From the NCBI GenBank assembly GCA_002483395.1, contig DLHV01000222.1:645-6569 (forward strand): DNA of 5,925 bases. The letters are read 5' to 3'. Under the pieces are notes generated by a model, which was given only the letters and a program-made list of their open reading frames with translations, searched no databases and had not been told where the DNA came from. Origin of the DNA: Chloracidobacterium sp. UBA7659 (GTDB taxonomy: Bacteria > Acidobacteriota > Blastocatellia > Pyrinomonadales > Pyrinomonadaceae). A program made the translations under genes and the position numbers. Positions 1 to 5,925 of the stretch are shown here, piece by piece. Every line of letters begins with the position of its first letter. Positions within the stretch are counted from its first letter, which is position 1.

Positions 1-107
1 TAGGCGTCGTCGCTGCGGATCTTGCGCTCGGCGGTGTAGCGGTTGATCATCGAGTCCATGTTCCCCGCGCTGATGCCGAAGAACAGCCGCGGGCGACCGA
101 ACCGCCG
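1..107 (-). CDS. Fragment of a YgiQ-type (UPF0313) radical SAM protein, both ends missing
   Basis: Read on the minus strand with codons ending at position 3, this stretch encodes RRFGRP followed by [19 protein letters not shown] and then ERKIRSDDA, running off the left edge. The [11 protein letters not shown] block is a hallmark of the N-terminal region of the YgiQ/UPF0313 family, which I recognise from memory of E. coli YgiQ ([21 protein letters not shown]). In complete family members this block lies upstream of the radical SAM cysteine motif, so no catalytic residues are present here. The frame differs from that of ftsA, which it abuts. All 31 codons from 95 down to 3 end in G or C, unlike the adjacent ftsA, where 13 of the first 20 do. 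No start codon is present; the fragment begins inside the protein. It is a partial gene joined to ftsA by a rearrangement or a chimeric assembly, not a functional local gene. Confidence 0.8.
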
Positions 108-1093
108 CCGGTCAAAATCACCCCGCTCGAGATCTGCGCCTGCGTGCCGACCACTTCGTGAGCAATGTGCTGCAAAAGCTCGACCGCACGCGGCTGCATA
201 ATGTCGCAGAGGATCTCTTTGGTCAGGCCTCGGGTTTCCGTCCGCCCGACCGGCATGATCTCAATAACCTCGACTTTTTCCTCATCGTCCATCAAAAACG
301 ATCCGACACAACCGTAACGGTGCTTTATCTTGTTCGCCTCCTGGATCGAAACGCGCAGACCAACGGCGATGTCCTTTGTAAAATGTAGCCCGCCAAATGG
401 AAAGACGGCCGTATGCTGCACCGCGCCACGGCCGAATATCATCAGGCTCGTGATCTCGGCACCGATGTTTACAAGCGCGCAACCATATTCCTTGTCGTCA
501 TCAGTCAAAGTACTCTCCGCGGCCGCAAGCGGTTCGAGCATCATTCGCTCGACCTGAAGACCGGCCCGCTTTACGGCCTTGTTCAAATTCTGTCTGCCTG
601 CGCTCGGCCCGATGACGATATGGACAAGAGATTCGAGCCGAGCTCCCGTCATTCCGACAGGTTCCGTGATACCGTCCTGGCCGTCGATAATAAATTCCTG
701 CGGCAAGCGGTTTACGATCTCCCAGCCGGCCGGAAGCTGCATTGCGCTCGCCGATTCGATTGCCCGTTCGACGTCTTCTTCCATGATCTCACGACCTGCT
801 CCCGCAACCGCAACGACGCCGTTCTTGTTCTCACCCCGGAAATGTTCGCCTGAAAGATTGACGACCGCCGACAGTATCTCCAGCCCGCTGACACGTTCCG
901 CTTCGCCGACGGCTTTGCGAACCGATTCGGAAACCGCTTCTGCCGCGGTAACAATACCCCGGCGAAGCCCGCGCGAATCGGCCTCGCCGATGCCGATGAC
1001 ATTCATCTTGCCGTTGTCGGCGGGTTCGCCGACGACACACCGGACCTTGCTGGTACCGATATCGAGTCCTATCGCCTGGATTTCCGAATTCAT
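47..1093 (-). CDS. ftsA: Cell division protein FtsA, 3' end lost at a chimeric junction
   Basis: FtsA is the actin-like ATPase that binds the FtsZ tail and anchors the Z-ring to the inner membrane. The N-terminal phosphate-1 loop is [16 protein letters not shown] (residues 8-23). The FtsA-specific 1C region spans roughly residues 80-165 ([12 protein letters not shown] at 131-142). The second phosphate loop is [16 protein letters not shown] (205-220), and the adenosine motif is GVILTGGGS (324-332). Homology stops at about residue 332-335. The remaining residues to the stop at 47-49 are an out-of-frame reading of a YgiQ fragment. Complete FtsA proteins are about 400-420 residues, so roughly 70 are missing, including the end of subdomain 2A and the C-terminal amphipathic membrane-targeting helix. 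As drawn, the product could not bind membrane. The ATG at 1093-1091 puts [13 protein letters not shown] in the usual place, 14 bases after the ftsQ stop and without a clear Shine-Dalgarno sequence. The intact gene would normally be followed by ftsZ. Confidence 0.93.
   Translation of the reverse strand: MNSEIQAIGLDIGTSKVRCVVGEPADNGKMNVIGIGEADSRGLRRGIVTAAEAVSESVRKAVGEAERVSGLEILSAVVNLSGEHFRGENKNGVVAVAGAGREIMEEDVERAIESASAMQLPAGWEIVNRLPQEFIIDGQDGITEPVGMTGARLESLVHIVIGPSAGRQNLNKAVKRAGLQVERMMLEPLAAAESTLTDDDKEYGCALVNIGAEITSLMIFGRGAVQHTAVFPFGGLHFTKDIAVGLRVSIQEANKIKHRYGCVGSFLMDDEEKVEVIEIMPVGRTETRGLTKEILCDIMQPRAVELLQHIAHEVVGTQAQISSGVILTGGGSVARGCSSASARGTWTR
92..109 (-). other. Junction between ftsA and the YgiQ fragment
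   Basis: On the minus strand these bases can be read in one frame as the end of the FtsA GGGSVA motif and in another as RRFGRP of a YgiQ-type protein. The crossover therefore lies in a GC-rich stretch compatible with both genes, so it cannot be placed to the base. Such a short shared sequence at a breakpoint is what a misassembly, an amplification chimera or a microhomology-mediated rearrangement would leave. No insertion sequence end, target-site duplication or tRNA is visible here. Confidence 0.7.
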
Positions 1094-1107
1094 AATTTAT
1101 TCACGCC

Positions 1108-1980
1108 CTACTGCGGCGCTGCTATTTGCTGGGCTTCCTGTGTTTGCCGCGATGATAGGATCATGTTCTGCCCGACGAGATTAACCGCGCCGAAGGTCAT
1201 TCCCTTCCCGACGATCGCGCTAATGCCCTTTCTGAGGTGCTCGCCGAACGAGTCTTTTCCGACATCGATCGAGACCGGCATTCCCGAATCCTGGGTAATG
1301 GCCTTTGGCTCGCGAAGATCGGCCAGATCGACGCTCGTCACCCGTGTAACGAGATCGAAATCTTGCCACTCGGCCATCATCTTCTCGTATGTTTTCAGCC
1401 GCTCCAGGTTGTCCTTGATTGCCCTTTCGGTCTTCGATTCGTCCCACCCGATCAGTGTGACAGGGAGTTTTGCTTCCTTCGACTTTACGGGCGCAAGTAA
1501 GTTTCCTTCGCTGTCTACGAGAAAGTCCCCGTTACTAAGCCGGACGATCGCACTTGGTACTCGTTCGGTAATATTCACCCGGATGCCGTTCGGCAAAACT
1601 CGCGACACGGCCGCGTTTTTTACAAACGCCATCTTCTCGACCTTGGCCTTGATCTCTAACAGATCCGCGTTCCACACACCCGATTTCTCGGTCGAGATCG
1701 CCACGATCCTCGCAATATCGTCTCTTGACGATCGCTCAACGCCGCGAACGTCGATCGATTTAACCCCGAAAAAGGTCGATGCCGTTACGCTTTGGTAACC
1801 GAGCGTTCCCAATACGCCGAGGCATATTAAGAGGCATAAACTCAAGAACGACGGCACAAAGAAACTGCCGAGCCGGCTCGGCCGTTGAGACACGGTGCGT
1901 TTCGCGACCGATGCACGCCGGCGTTTTACATTTCGGGCTGTCTTGCTACTAACTGATTTTCGTTTTATCTGCGTTTTCAT
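1108..1980 (-). CDS. ftsQ: Cell division protein FtsQ (DivIB family)
   Basis: FtsQ is a bitopic inner-membrane protein that, with FtsB and FtsL, links early and late divisome proteins and helps control septal peptidoglycan synthesis. The 290-residue product has a very basic cytoplasmic tail (14 Lys/Arg in the first 37 residues) and one membrane segment at about 41-62 (FLSLCLLICLGVLGTLGY). A periplasmic POTRA domain follows at about 70-140, from FFGVKSIDVRGVERSS to VLPNGIRVNITERVPSAIV. The beta domain after it carries a recognisable VDSEGNLL (155-162). Domain order and length fit the family (about 240-300 residues). The C-terminal 15-20 residues, rich in Gln and Ala, look unstructured. The ATG at 1980-1978 is 21 bases after the murC stop, with only a weak purine stretch in front, so coupling to murC translation is plausible. 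No ddl or murB lies upstream, unlike the E. coli order. Confidence 0.92.
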   Translation of the reverse strand: MKTQIKRKSVSSKTARNVKRRRASVAKRTVSQRPSRLGSFFVPSFLSLCLLICLGVLGTLGYQSVTASTFFGVKSIDVRGVERSSRDDIARIVAISTEKSGVWNADLLEIKAKVEKMAFVKNAAVSRVLPNGIRVNITERVPSAIVRLSNGDFLVDSEGNLLAPVKSKEAKLPVTLIGWDESKTERAIKDNLERLKTYEKMMAEWQDFDLVTRVTSVDLADLREPKAITQDSGMPVSIDVGKDSFGEHLRKGISAIVGKGMTFGAVNLVGQNMILSSRQTQEAQQIAAPQ

Positions 1981-2001
1981 TGTGGGTCTTTCATGGGTAT
2001 C

Positions 2002-3414
2002 TCAGTATCCCAGAGCGCTTGCCTCCGTGTTTTCATTTTTTAGTTTTTCGAGAATTTCGTCTGACAATCGGGTCACGCTTCCCGCACCGAGAGTTATCAC
2101 GAGATCGCCTTCCTGCAGGCAGGGAACGACTGCTGCCGTAGCTGTCTCGATATCGCCGATGTAACTTGCATTCTTGTGCCCATATTTTCTGATATTTTCC
2201 GTCAGCACTTCGGCATTTATTCCCTCGATCGGTTGTTCGCTCGCGGGGTAAATATCCAGAACGAACACGACATCGGCGTTGTTGAATGCCAACGCAAATT
2301 CATCCATCAATTCCTGAGTTCTCGTATAGCGGTGCGGCTGGAAAACAACCACTGTCCGTCGCCCGCCCGAGCTGTTTTTCGCCGCTGAAAGCGTCGCCAG
2401 TATCTCGGTCGGATGATGCCCATAATCGTCGACGACCATAATGCCGCGTGCTTCACCCTTGAATTGAAAGCGGCGATTAGCATTCTTGAATGTAGTAAAA
2501 GCCGCCGCGATTTTGGCAAACGGAATCTCCATCTCCAATGCTACGGCCGTTGCCGCCAAGGCATTGTAAACATTATGTTTGCCCGGAACCGGAAGCATTA
2601 TTTCGCCAAGCACATCGTCGCCTTTCCATACGGTGAAGGTCGAACCGAATGCATCGTTGTAGCGAATATCATGTGCTGAAATATCCGCCTGCGCAGTCAT
2701 GCCATACGTTACGCGCCGGCGTTTAATATTCGGAATAATTAGCTGGACATTCGGATCGTCGAGGCAAATTATCGCTGCACCGAAAAACGGCACTTTATTG
2801 ACGAAATCGGTAAAGCACTGAACCACATCGTCCATGCCCTTGTACGATTCCATGTGCTCTTTGTCGATATTTGTAACGACAGCTATGGTCGGGTAAAGCA
2901 TTAGAAACGATCGGTCACTTTCATCCGCTTCCGTAACGAACCACTCCGAACTGCCAAGCTTTGCGTTCGAGCCGAGCGTATCCACCACACCGCCGACAAC
3001 CGTCGTCGGGTCGAATCCCGCGTGACCGAGGATCGTCGCGACCATCGAAGTCGTCGAGGTCTTTCCGTGCGTGCCTGAAACGGCGACCGCATACGGTTTC
3101 AAAACCATCAATTCAGCAAGCATTTCGGCACGCGGGATTACCGGTATGCCGCGCTCTTTTGCGATCACGACCTCTGGATTGTCTTCCTTAACGGCAGACG
3201 AATAGACAACAACTTGCGCGGCACCCACGTTGTCGGCATTGTGTCCTTCGGCAATTCCAACATTAAACAACTGCTCGAGCCGATCGGTGTTCTTCGATTT
3301 CTTTACATCAGAACCTGTGACGACAAACCCAAGATTGCACAGCACCTCCGCGATGCCGCTCATCCCGATGCCGCCGATCCCGATAAAATGAATTCTTTTT
3401 ACGTGTCGAAACAT
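2002..3414 (-). CDS. murC: UDP-N-acetylmuramate--L-alanine ligase MurC
   Basis: MurC joins L-alanine to UDP-MurNAc with ATP hydrolysis, the first step of stem-peptide synthesis in the cytoplasm. The 470-residue protein has the normal length and all three Mur ligase domains. The N-terminal UDP-binding Rossmann motif is [17 protein letters not shown] (9-25). The ATP-binding P-loop is GTHGKTST (114-121). The central domain carries EADESD (162-167), TNIDKEHM (181-188) and [11 protein letters not shown] (278-288). The C-terminal domain starts near NRRFQ (313-317) and contains DDYGHHPTE (329-337), FQPHRYTRT (358-366) and a closing LGAGSV (442-447), where many homologues have GAGD. All expected catalytic motifs are intact, so the enzyme should be active. 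The ATG at 3414-3412 is the only start that keeps the Rossmann motif near the N-terminus. It has no visible Shine-Dalgarno sequence and lies 136 bases after murG, with a repeat element between them. Confidence 0.97.
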   Translation of the reverse strand: MFRHVKRIHFIGIGGIGMSGIAEVLCNLGFVVTGSDVKKSKNTDRLEQLFNVGIAEGHNADNVGAAQVVVYSSAVKEDNPEVVIAKERGIPVIPRAEMLAELMVLKPYAVAVSGTHGKTSTTSMVATILGHAGFDPTTVVGGVVDTLGSNAKLGSSEWFVTEADESDRSFLMLYPTIAVVTNIDKEHMESYKGMDDVVQCFTDFVNKVPFFGAAIICLDDPNVQLIIPNIKRRRVTYGMTAQADISAHDIRYNDAFGSTFTVWKGDDVLGEIMLPVPGKHNVYNALAATAVALEMEIPFAKIAAAFTTFKNANRRFQFKGEARGIMVVDDYGHHPTEILATLSAAKNSSGGRRTVVVFQPHRYTRTQELMDEFALAFNNADVVFVLDIYPASEQPIEGINAEVLTENIRKYGHKNASYIGDIETATAAVVPCLQEGDLVITLGAGSVTRLSDEILEKLKNENTEASALGY

Positions 3415-3422
3415 ATAACTTA

Positions 3423-3555
3423 TTTAACGCAAAGTCGCCGAGACGCGAAGACGCAAGGTAACTTTCTTTTATCTCTCTTCTTCATTTTCCATTCGTTCTC
3501 GTCAGTCTCCCCGAAACAACTTTGCGGCTTTGCGACTTGGCGACTTTGCGTTAAA
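3423..3555. repeat. Inverted-repeat element with 8-bp-phased arms, murG-murC spacer
   Basis: Two 36-bp arms (3423-3458 and 3520-3555) face each other around a 61-bp pyrimidine-rich centre. Aligned as inverted repeats they match at 31 of 36 positions, with a perfect outer block of 17 (TTTAACGCAAAGTCGCC at 3423-3439 and its complement at 3539-3555). After the outer TTTA, each arm is four 8-bp units of consensus NCGCNNAG (left units begin at 3427, 3435, 3443 and 3451). The five mismatches keep the 8-bp register. The element fills almost the whole 136-base gap, and its right end supplies the murG TAA stop (3553-3551). It could fold in the transcript as a long hairpin, but there is no U-tract, so an intrinsic terminator is unlikely. 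It resembles dispersed palindromic or MITE-like repeats that produce spurious translated ORFs in many genomes. No coding function is claimed. Confidence 0.85.
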
Positions 3556-4633
3556 CTTTCTCTGCCAGTTCTTCGATCAAATCAACTGTTGCCTTCGCTG
3601 CATCCCTCCTACCCAACTTTCTTGCCGCTTCTTCCATCCTGTTGATCGTCTCAGGTGAATCCACTAGCTCAATGATCTCCTTCGCCAACCTCTCGCCGCT
3701 AAGATCGGCTTGTATCAACATCTTTGTGGCCCCCGCATTTATAAACGCTTCGGCGTTCTTTCGCTGGTGATCGTCAGCCGCCGACGGAAGCGGGACCATT
3801 ATCGAAGCCTTTCCCGCCGCCGCAAGCTCAGCACATGTCGTTGCCCCAGCCCGGCATATGACGAGATCGGCTTTCCCGAATTCAACGTACATATCCGAGA
3901 TGAAAGGCCGAACATCAGAATCCTTGAATTCGGAACTGTCATAAAGCTCGCGGATCTTTACAAAGTCCGCCTCACCCGTCTGATGAGTTATTCTCAAGCT
4001 ATTCTTGGCTCTCTCTAAATGAAACAACGCATCCGTCATCGCATTATTGATCGCCCTCGCTCCCTGAGACCCGCCAAATATAAGCACGCTTGTCTCAGTC
4101 CCGCGTTGCTTTGCCTCAATGTCAAAAAACTCGCTTCGCACGGGATTTCCCGTCACCACACCCTTCAAACCGAAGAACGGCAATGCCTCGTCGAACGTCA
4201 GAGCCGCTTTATCAATAAACCTAGCCAGCCGCCGGTTTGTAAAACCAGGCAAAGCGTTCGAATCCATTACAAGCGTGGGAATACGCATAAAACTCGCCAT
4301 CAAAACTACCGGCCCCGAGACATATCCCCCCGCACCAACGACCACGTCGGGGCTGAACTCTTTGAGCAGCTTTCGCGCTTCAAGAAAGCTCTTCGGCAAG
4401 ATCGCAAGGCCCTTCAGTTGCCCTATGATGCCTACATTTTTCAAACCGACGCTGTTTATCAGCGACAACTGAAAACCGTTTTCCGGCACGATCTTCGTCT
4501 CGAGCCCTCGCGTCGTGCCGACAAATAGAACCTCCGACGCACTATCCCGACGCATGATCTCTTTTGCGACGGCCACCCCCGGAAAAATGTGTCCGCCCGT
4601 TCCGCCGGCGGCGATCAGGACTTTCATCTGCAT
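3551..4633 (-). CDS. murG: Lipid II synthase MurG (UDP-GlcNAc:lipid I GlcNAc transferase)
   Basis: MurG is a peripheral inner-membrane GT-B glycosyltransferase (family GT28) that transfers GlcNAc from UDP-GlcNAc to lipid I, giving lipid II. At 360 residues it matches the family (about 355-370). The N-terminal glycine loop is AAGGTGGHIFPGVAVA (8-23), followed by the second G-loop GAGGYVSGP (100-108) and NALPGFTNR (126-134). The C-terminal UDP-GlcNAc domain has TGNPVR (161-166), the third G-loop FGGSQGARAINNA (186-198), CRAGATTCAEL (260-270) and LPSAADDHQRKNA (282-294). The segment before NALPG reads MDS, where the E. coli type has HEQ; I think this is lineage variation. Two starts are possible: ATG at 4633-4631 (MQMKVLIAAGG) and ATG at 4627-4625 (MKVLIAAGG). 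The second matches usual annotations better, and neither has a clear Shine-Dalgarno sequence. The TAA stop lies in the end of the adjoining repeat element. Confidence 0.97.
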   Translation of the reverse strand: MQMKVLIAAGGTGGHIFPGVAVAKEIMRRDSASEVLFVGTTRGLETKIVPENGFQLSLINSVGLKNVGIIGQLKGLAILPKSFLEARKLLKEFSPDVVVGAGGYVSGPVVLMASFMRIPTLVMDSNALPGFTNRRLARFIDKAALTFDEALPFFGLKGVVTGNPVRSEFFDIEAKQRGTETSVLIFGGSQGARAINNAMTDALFHLERAKNSLRITHQTGEADFVKIRELYDSSEFKDSDVRPFISDMYVEFGKADLVICRAGATTCAELAAAGKASIMVPLPSAADDHQRKNAEAFINAGATKMLIQADLSGERLAKEIIELVDSPETINRMEEAARKLGRRDAAKATVDLIEELAEKV

Positions 4634-4640
4634 TTGCCCA

Positions 4641-4778
4641 AATAAAGACGCGGGGACAAGGAGACGCAGAGACGCGGTGATCGATTTTCACGTCCTTTTC
4701 CTACGATTCTGCAGTCGCGGCTGCTCATCAAGATCCTCCTCCGCGTCGCCGTGTCTCCCCTTCGCCCTGTCGCTTTCC
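4641..4778. repeat. Second, diverged 8-bp-phased inverted-repeat element, ftsW-murG spacer
   Basis: A left arm (units at 4648, 4656, 4664 and 4672, such as ACGCAGAG and ACGCGGTG) faces a right arm (4739-4770, read on the minus strand; ACGCGGAG is its innermost unit). The centre between them is 59 bp. The arms agree at 22 of 32 aligned positions, best in the inner unit. Arm orientation, 8-bp register, number of units and centre length are the same as in the murG-murC element, so I infer a more decayed member of one family. The phasing continues weakly to about 4778. The right arm overlaps the end of ftsW and encodes its last residues. Both centres contain TTTTCC, then TTCT, then AGTC in that order, a weak similarity. 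No terminator-like U-tract is seen. Confidence 0.65.
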
Positions 4779-5876
4779 GGTTTCCCCCGCATGCTGCGAA
4801 ATATTCAACAATATTCCAACCGCGCAAAGCGTCATCAACACTGACGTCCCGCCGTACGAAATAAACGGCAGCGGAATTCCCTTCGCCGGCAGTATCGAGA
4901 TAACTACGCTGATATTAAAGAGCGCCTGAACAATAATTCCCGTAATAAGTCCGATTCCCAGGAGCATTCCAAATCTGTCGGGTGCCATTAGTGCCGCCCG
5001 CGTCCCACGCCAAAGCAGCAGCCCAAACGCGATAAGCACAGCCATCGTGCCGATCAGCCCCAACTCTTCACCAACAACCGAAAAAATAAAATCCGAATAC
5101 GGATACGGCAGATAGAAAAGCTTGGCCTGTCCCTTCGCAAAGCCTTCGCCGACGATCCCACCCGATCCGATCGCGTAAAGTGACTGCACCACCTGATAAC
5201 CCGCATCGTCGGAATGCTTGAACGGATCGAGGAAGGCCATCATCCGCTCAACCCGCCACGGAGCAAATATCACCGCCCCGATCCCTATCATCACCATTCC
5301 CGCCGCAACCGTCGCAATGTGCAAAAGGCGGGCACCGGCCGCAAAATAGACTGCCGAAAATATTGCACAAAGCACTATCACGGTGCCGAGATCAGGTTCG
5401 ATGAAAATCAGCCCCGTTAACAAGATCAACGCCGACACGCATGGAATTACGGTCGATTTCAGCTCGCCCATAGTTTTTTCGTGCTTCGTCAGAAAAAAAG
5501 CCAGGAATATCGGCAACGCGATTTTCGCAACCTCCGAAGGCTGCAGCGACAACCCGCCGATCCGTATCCAACGCCTCGCACCGTTTATCGGCGGAAACGC
5601 GAATACGGTGATGAGCAAAATAACCGTGACAGCCAAAATACCGTACACAACCCACTCGCTCTGGTATCTGCGATAATCGATCTTGCTGATAATGTACATC
5701 ACGCCGAGGCCAATAAGCGTGAACACCAATTGCTTCAAGAAATACGTGTACTGGCTTTGCGATTCCTTCATCGCGATCATTGCCGATGCGCTGTAAACCA
5801 CCGCCGCACCGAACCCCGCAAGCCCGGTCGCGATCGCGAATAAGAACCAATCTATGCGAAGTTTACTGACCATCAT
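4728..5876 (-). CDS. ftsW: Septal peptidoglycan polymerase FtsW (SEDS family)
   Basis: FtsW is the SEDS glycosyltransferase that polymerises lipid II at the division septum together with its class B PBP partner FtsI. The 382-residue protein is hydrophobic throughout, with about ten membrane segments. Family motifs appear in order: NGARRWIRIGG (98-108), LQPSEVAK (111-118), FIEPDLGT (158-165), the long periplasmic loop with YSDFIFSVVGEELGLIG (260-276), and PAKGIPLPFISYGGTS (330-345). Asp262 in SDFIF corresponds to the essential Asp of the SEDS active site. RodA is the main alternative, but the position beside murG and the PAKGIPLPF wording favour FtsW. Two ATGs stand in tandem at 5876-5871; either could serve, with a weak AGAGA upstream. 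The core ends near residue 364. The hydrophilic tail (about residues 365-382, Arg/Gly/Glu-rich) is encoded by the repeat arm and is probably not conserved. Confidence 0.95.
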   Translation of the reverse strand: MMVSKLRIDWFLFAIATGLAGFGAAVVYSASAMIAMKESQSQYTYFLKQLVFTLIGLGVMYIISKIDYRRYQSEWVVYGILAVTVILLITVFAFPPINGARRWIRIGGLSLQPSEVAKIALPIFLAFFLTKHEKTMGELKSTVIPCVSALILLTGLIFIEPDLGTVIVLCAIFSAVYFAAGARLLHIATVAAGMVMIGIGAVIFAPWRVERMMAFLDPFKHSDDAGYQVVQSLYAIGSGGIVGEGFAKGQAKLFYLPYPYSDFIFSVVGEELGLIGTMAVLIAFGLLLWRGTRAALMAPDRFGMLLGIGLITGIIVQALFNISVVISILPAKGIPLPFISYGGTSVLMTLCAVGILLNISQHAGETGKRQGEGETRRRGGGS

Positions 5877-5902
5877 TTGATCTCTGCTGTCGGGAGTCCC
5901 AT
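5873..5902 (-). CDS. Possible 9-codon leader peptide, or end of an upstream gene, overlapping ftsW
   Basis: An ATG at 5902-5900 opens the frame MGLPTAEIK, which ends in a TGA (5875-5873) overlapping the ftsW ATG as ATGA. A strong Shine-Dalgarno sequence precedes it at the right distance. The same frame stays open to the window edge, giving LRKEGSF before the Met, so it could instead be the last residues of an upstream gene such as murD. These residues do not look like a MurD C-terminus to me. In either reading the ATGA overlap would couple translation of ftsW to the preceding frame. Confidence 0.35.
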   Translation of the reverse strand: MGLPTAEIK

Positions 5903-5906
5903 AAAG

Positions 5907-5918
5907 CTCCCCTCCTTA
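5907..5918 (-). promoter_or_regulatory. Strong Shine-Dalgarno sequence ahead of the 5902 ATG
   Basis: On the minus strand this reads TAAGGAGGGGAG, a full match to the 16S rRNA anti-Shine-Dalgarno core. AGGAGG lies 8 bases before the ATG at 5902-5900, which is ideal spacing. It lies about 36 bases before the ftsW ATG, too far to serve it directly. None of the other four gene starts in the window has a comparable site. Confidence 0.55.
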
Positions 5919-5925
5919 CGAAGGA

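Noticed and set aside
579..1184. A 201-codon plus-strand open frame opposite ftsA
   Set aside because: It is fully antisense to the clear FtsA reading, rich in Ser/Pro/Ala from complementary codons, and matches no family I recognise.
1163..1798. A 211-codon plus-strand open frame opposite ftsQ
   Set aside because: It is the antisense shadow of ftsQ. Its Ser/Thr-rich composition with no domain pattern is typical of a mirrored reading.
1980..1994. Alternative ATG upstream of ftsQ (1994-1992)
   Set aside because: It opens a five-codon frame that stops at a TGA overlapping the ftsQ ATG. It has no Shine-Dalgarno sequence, so chance is the simplest reading.
3427..3458. CRISPR array
   Set aside because: The units are only 8 bp, directly adjacent with no unique spacers, and inverted in the second arm.
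3423..3555. Intrinsic terminator between murG and murC
   Set aside because: The hairpin loop would be about 61 bases and no U-tract follows the stem in the direction of transcription.
3214..3645. A 143-codon plus-strand frame spanning the murC start, the spacer and the murG end
   Set aside because: Its middle is a translation of the 8-bp-phased repeat (RRDAKTQ and WRLCVKL segments), a common source of spurious ORFs, and both ends are antisense to real genes.
4019..4528. A 169-codon plus-strand open frame opposite murG
   Set aside because: It lies entirely within the strongly supported murG gene, has no recognisable motif, and has an Arg-rich shadow-like composition.
4624..4827. A 67-codon minus-strand frame across the ftsW-murG spacer
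   Set aside because: It reads through both arms of the repeat element and overlaps both neighbouring genes; its Arg/Ser-rich wording is repeat-derived.

Overview
The window is a stretch of a dcw (division and cell wall) cluster. Five genes lie on the minus strand and are transcribed from the right edge to the left in the order ftsW, murG, murC, ftsQ, ftsA. GC content is moderate, the proteins are of the Gram-negative type, and the ftsQ-ftsA pair follows murC directly with no murB or ddl between them. The FtsA and MurC wording resembles Acidobacteriota (possibly Blastocatellia). This placement is from recollection of family sequences, not from a search, and should be held loosely.

Layout from right to left: a short leader-like stretch (5873-5925) with the only strong Shine-Dalgarno sequence in the window; ftsW (5876-4728); a spacer with an 8-bp-phased inverted-repeat element that runs into the ftsW 3' end; murG (4633-3551); a second spacer with a clearer copy of the same kind of element that supplies the murG stop codon; murC (3414-2002); ftsQ (1980-1108); and ftsA (1093 to about 92). 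The last three genes are packed with gaps of 21 and 14 bases. No tRNA, rRNA, CRISPR array or transposase gene was seen. No convincing promoter or intrinsic terminator was seen either, so the genes probably belong to one transcript that starts outside the window.

The gene products work in one process. MurC makes UDP-MurNAc-L-Ala in the cytoplasm, MurG adds GlcNAc to lipid I to give lipid II, FtsW polymerises lipid II at the septum, FtsQ is part of the divisome core, and FtsA links FtsZ filaments to the membrane.

Two things are out of the ordinary. First, ftsA stops being FtsA about 92-109 bases from the left edge and runs into a fragment of an unrelated gene, a YgiQ-type (UPF0313) radical SAM protein. 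That fragment has a very different codon composition, which points to a chimeric join (assembly or amplification artefact) or a real rearrangement. Second, the two larger intergenic gaps each hold a roughly 125-135 bp element made of two arms of 8-bp units facing each other around a centre of about 60 bp. One of these elements appears to encode the last residues of FtsW. No undescribed multi-gene system was found; the repeat family is the best candidate for something new.
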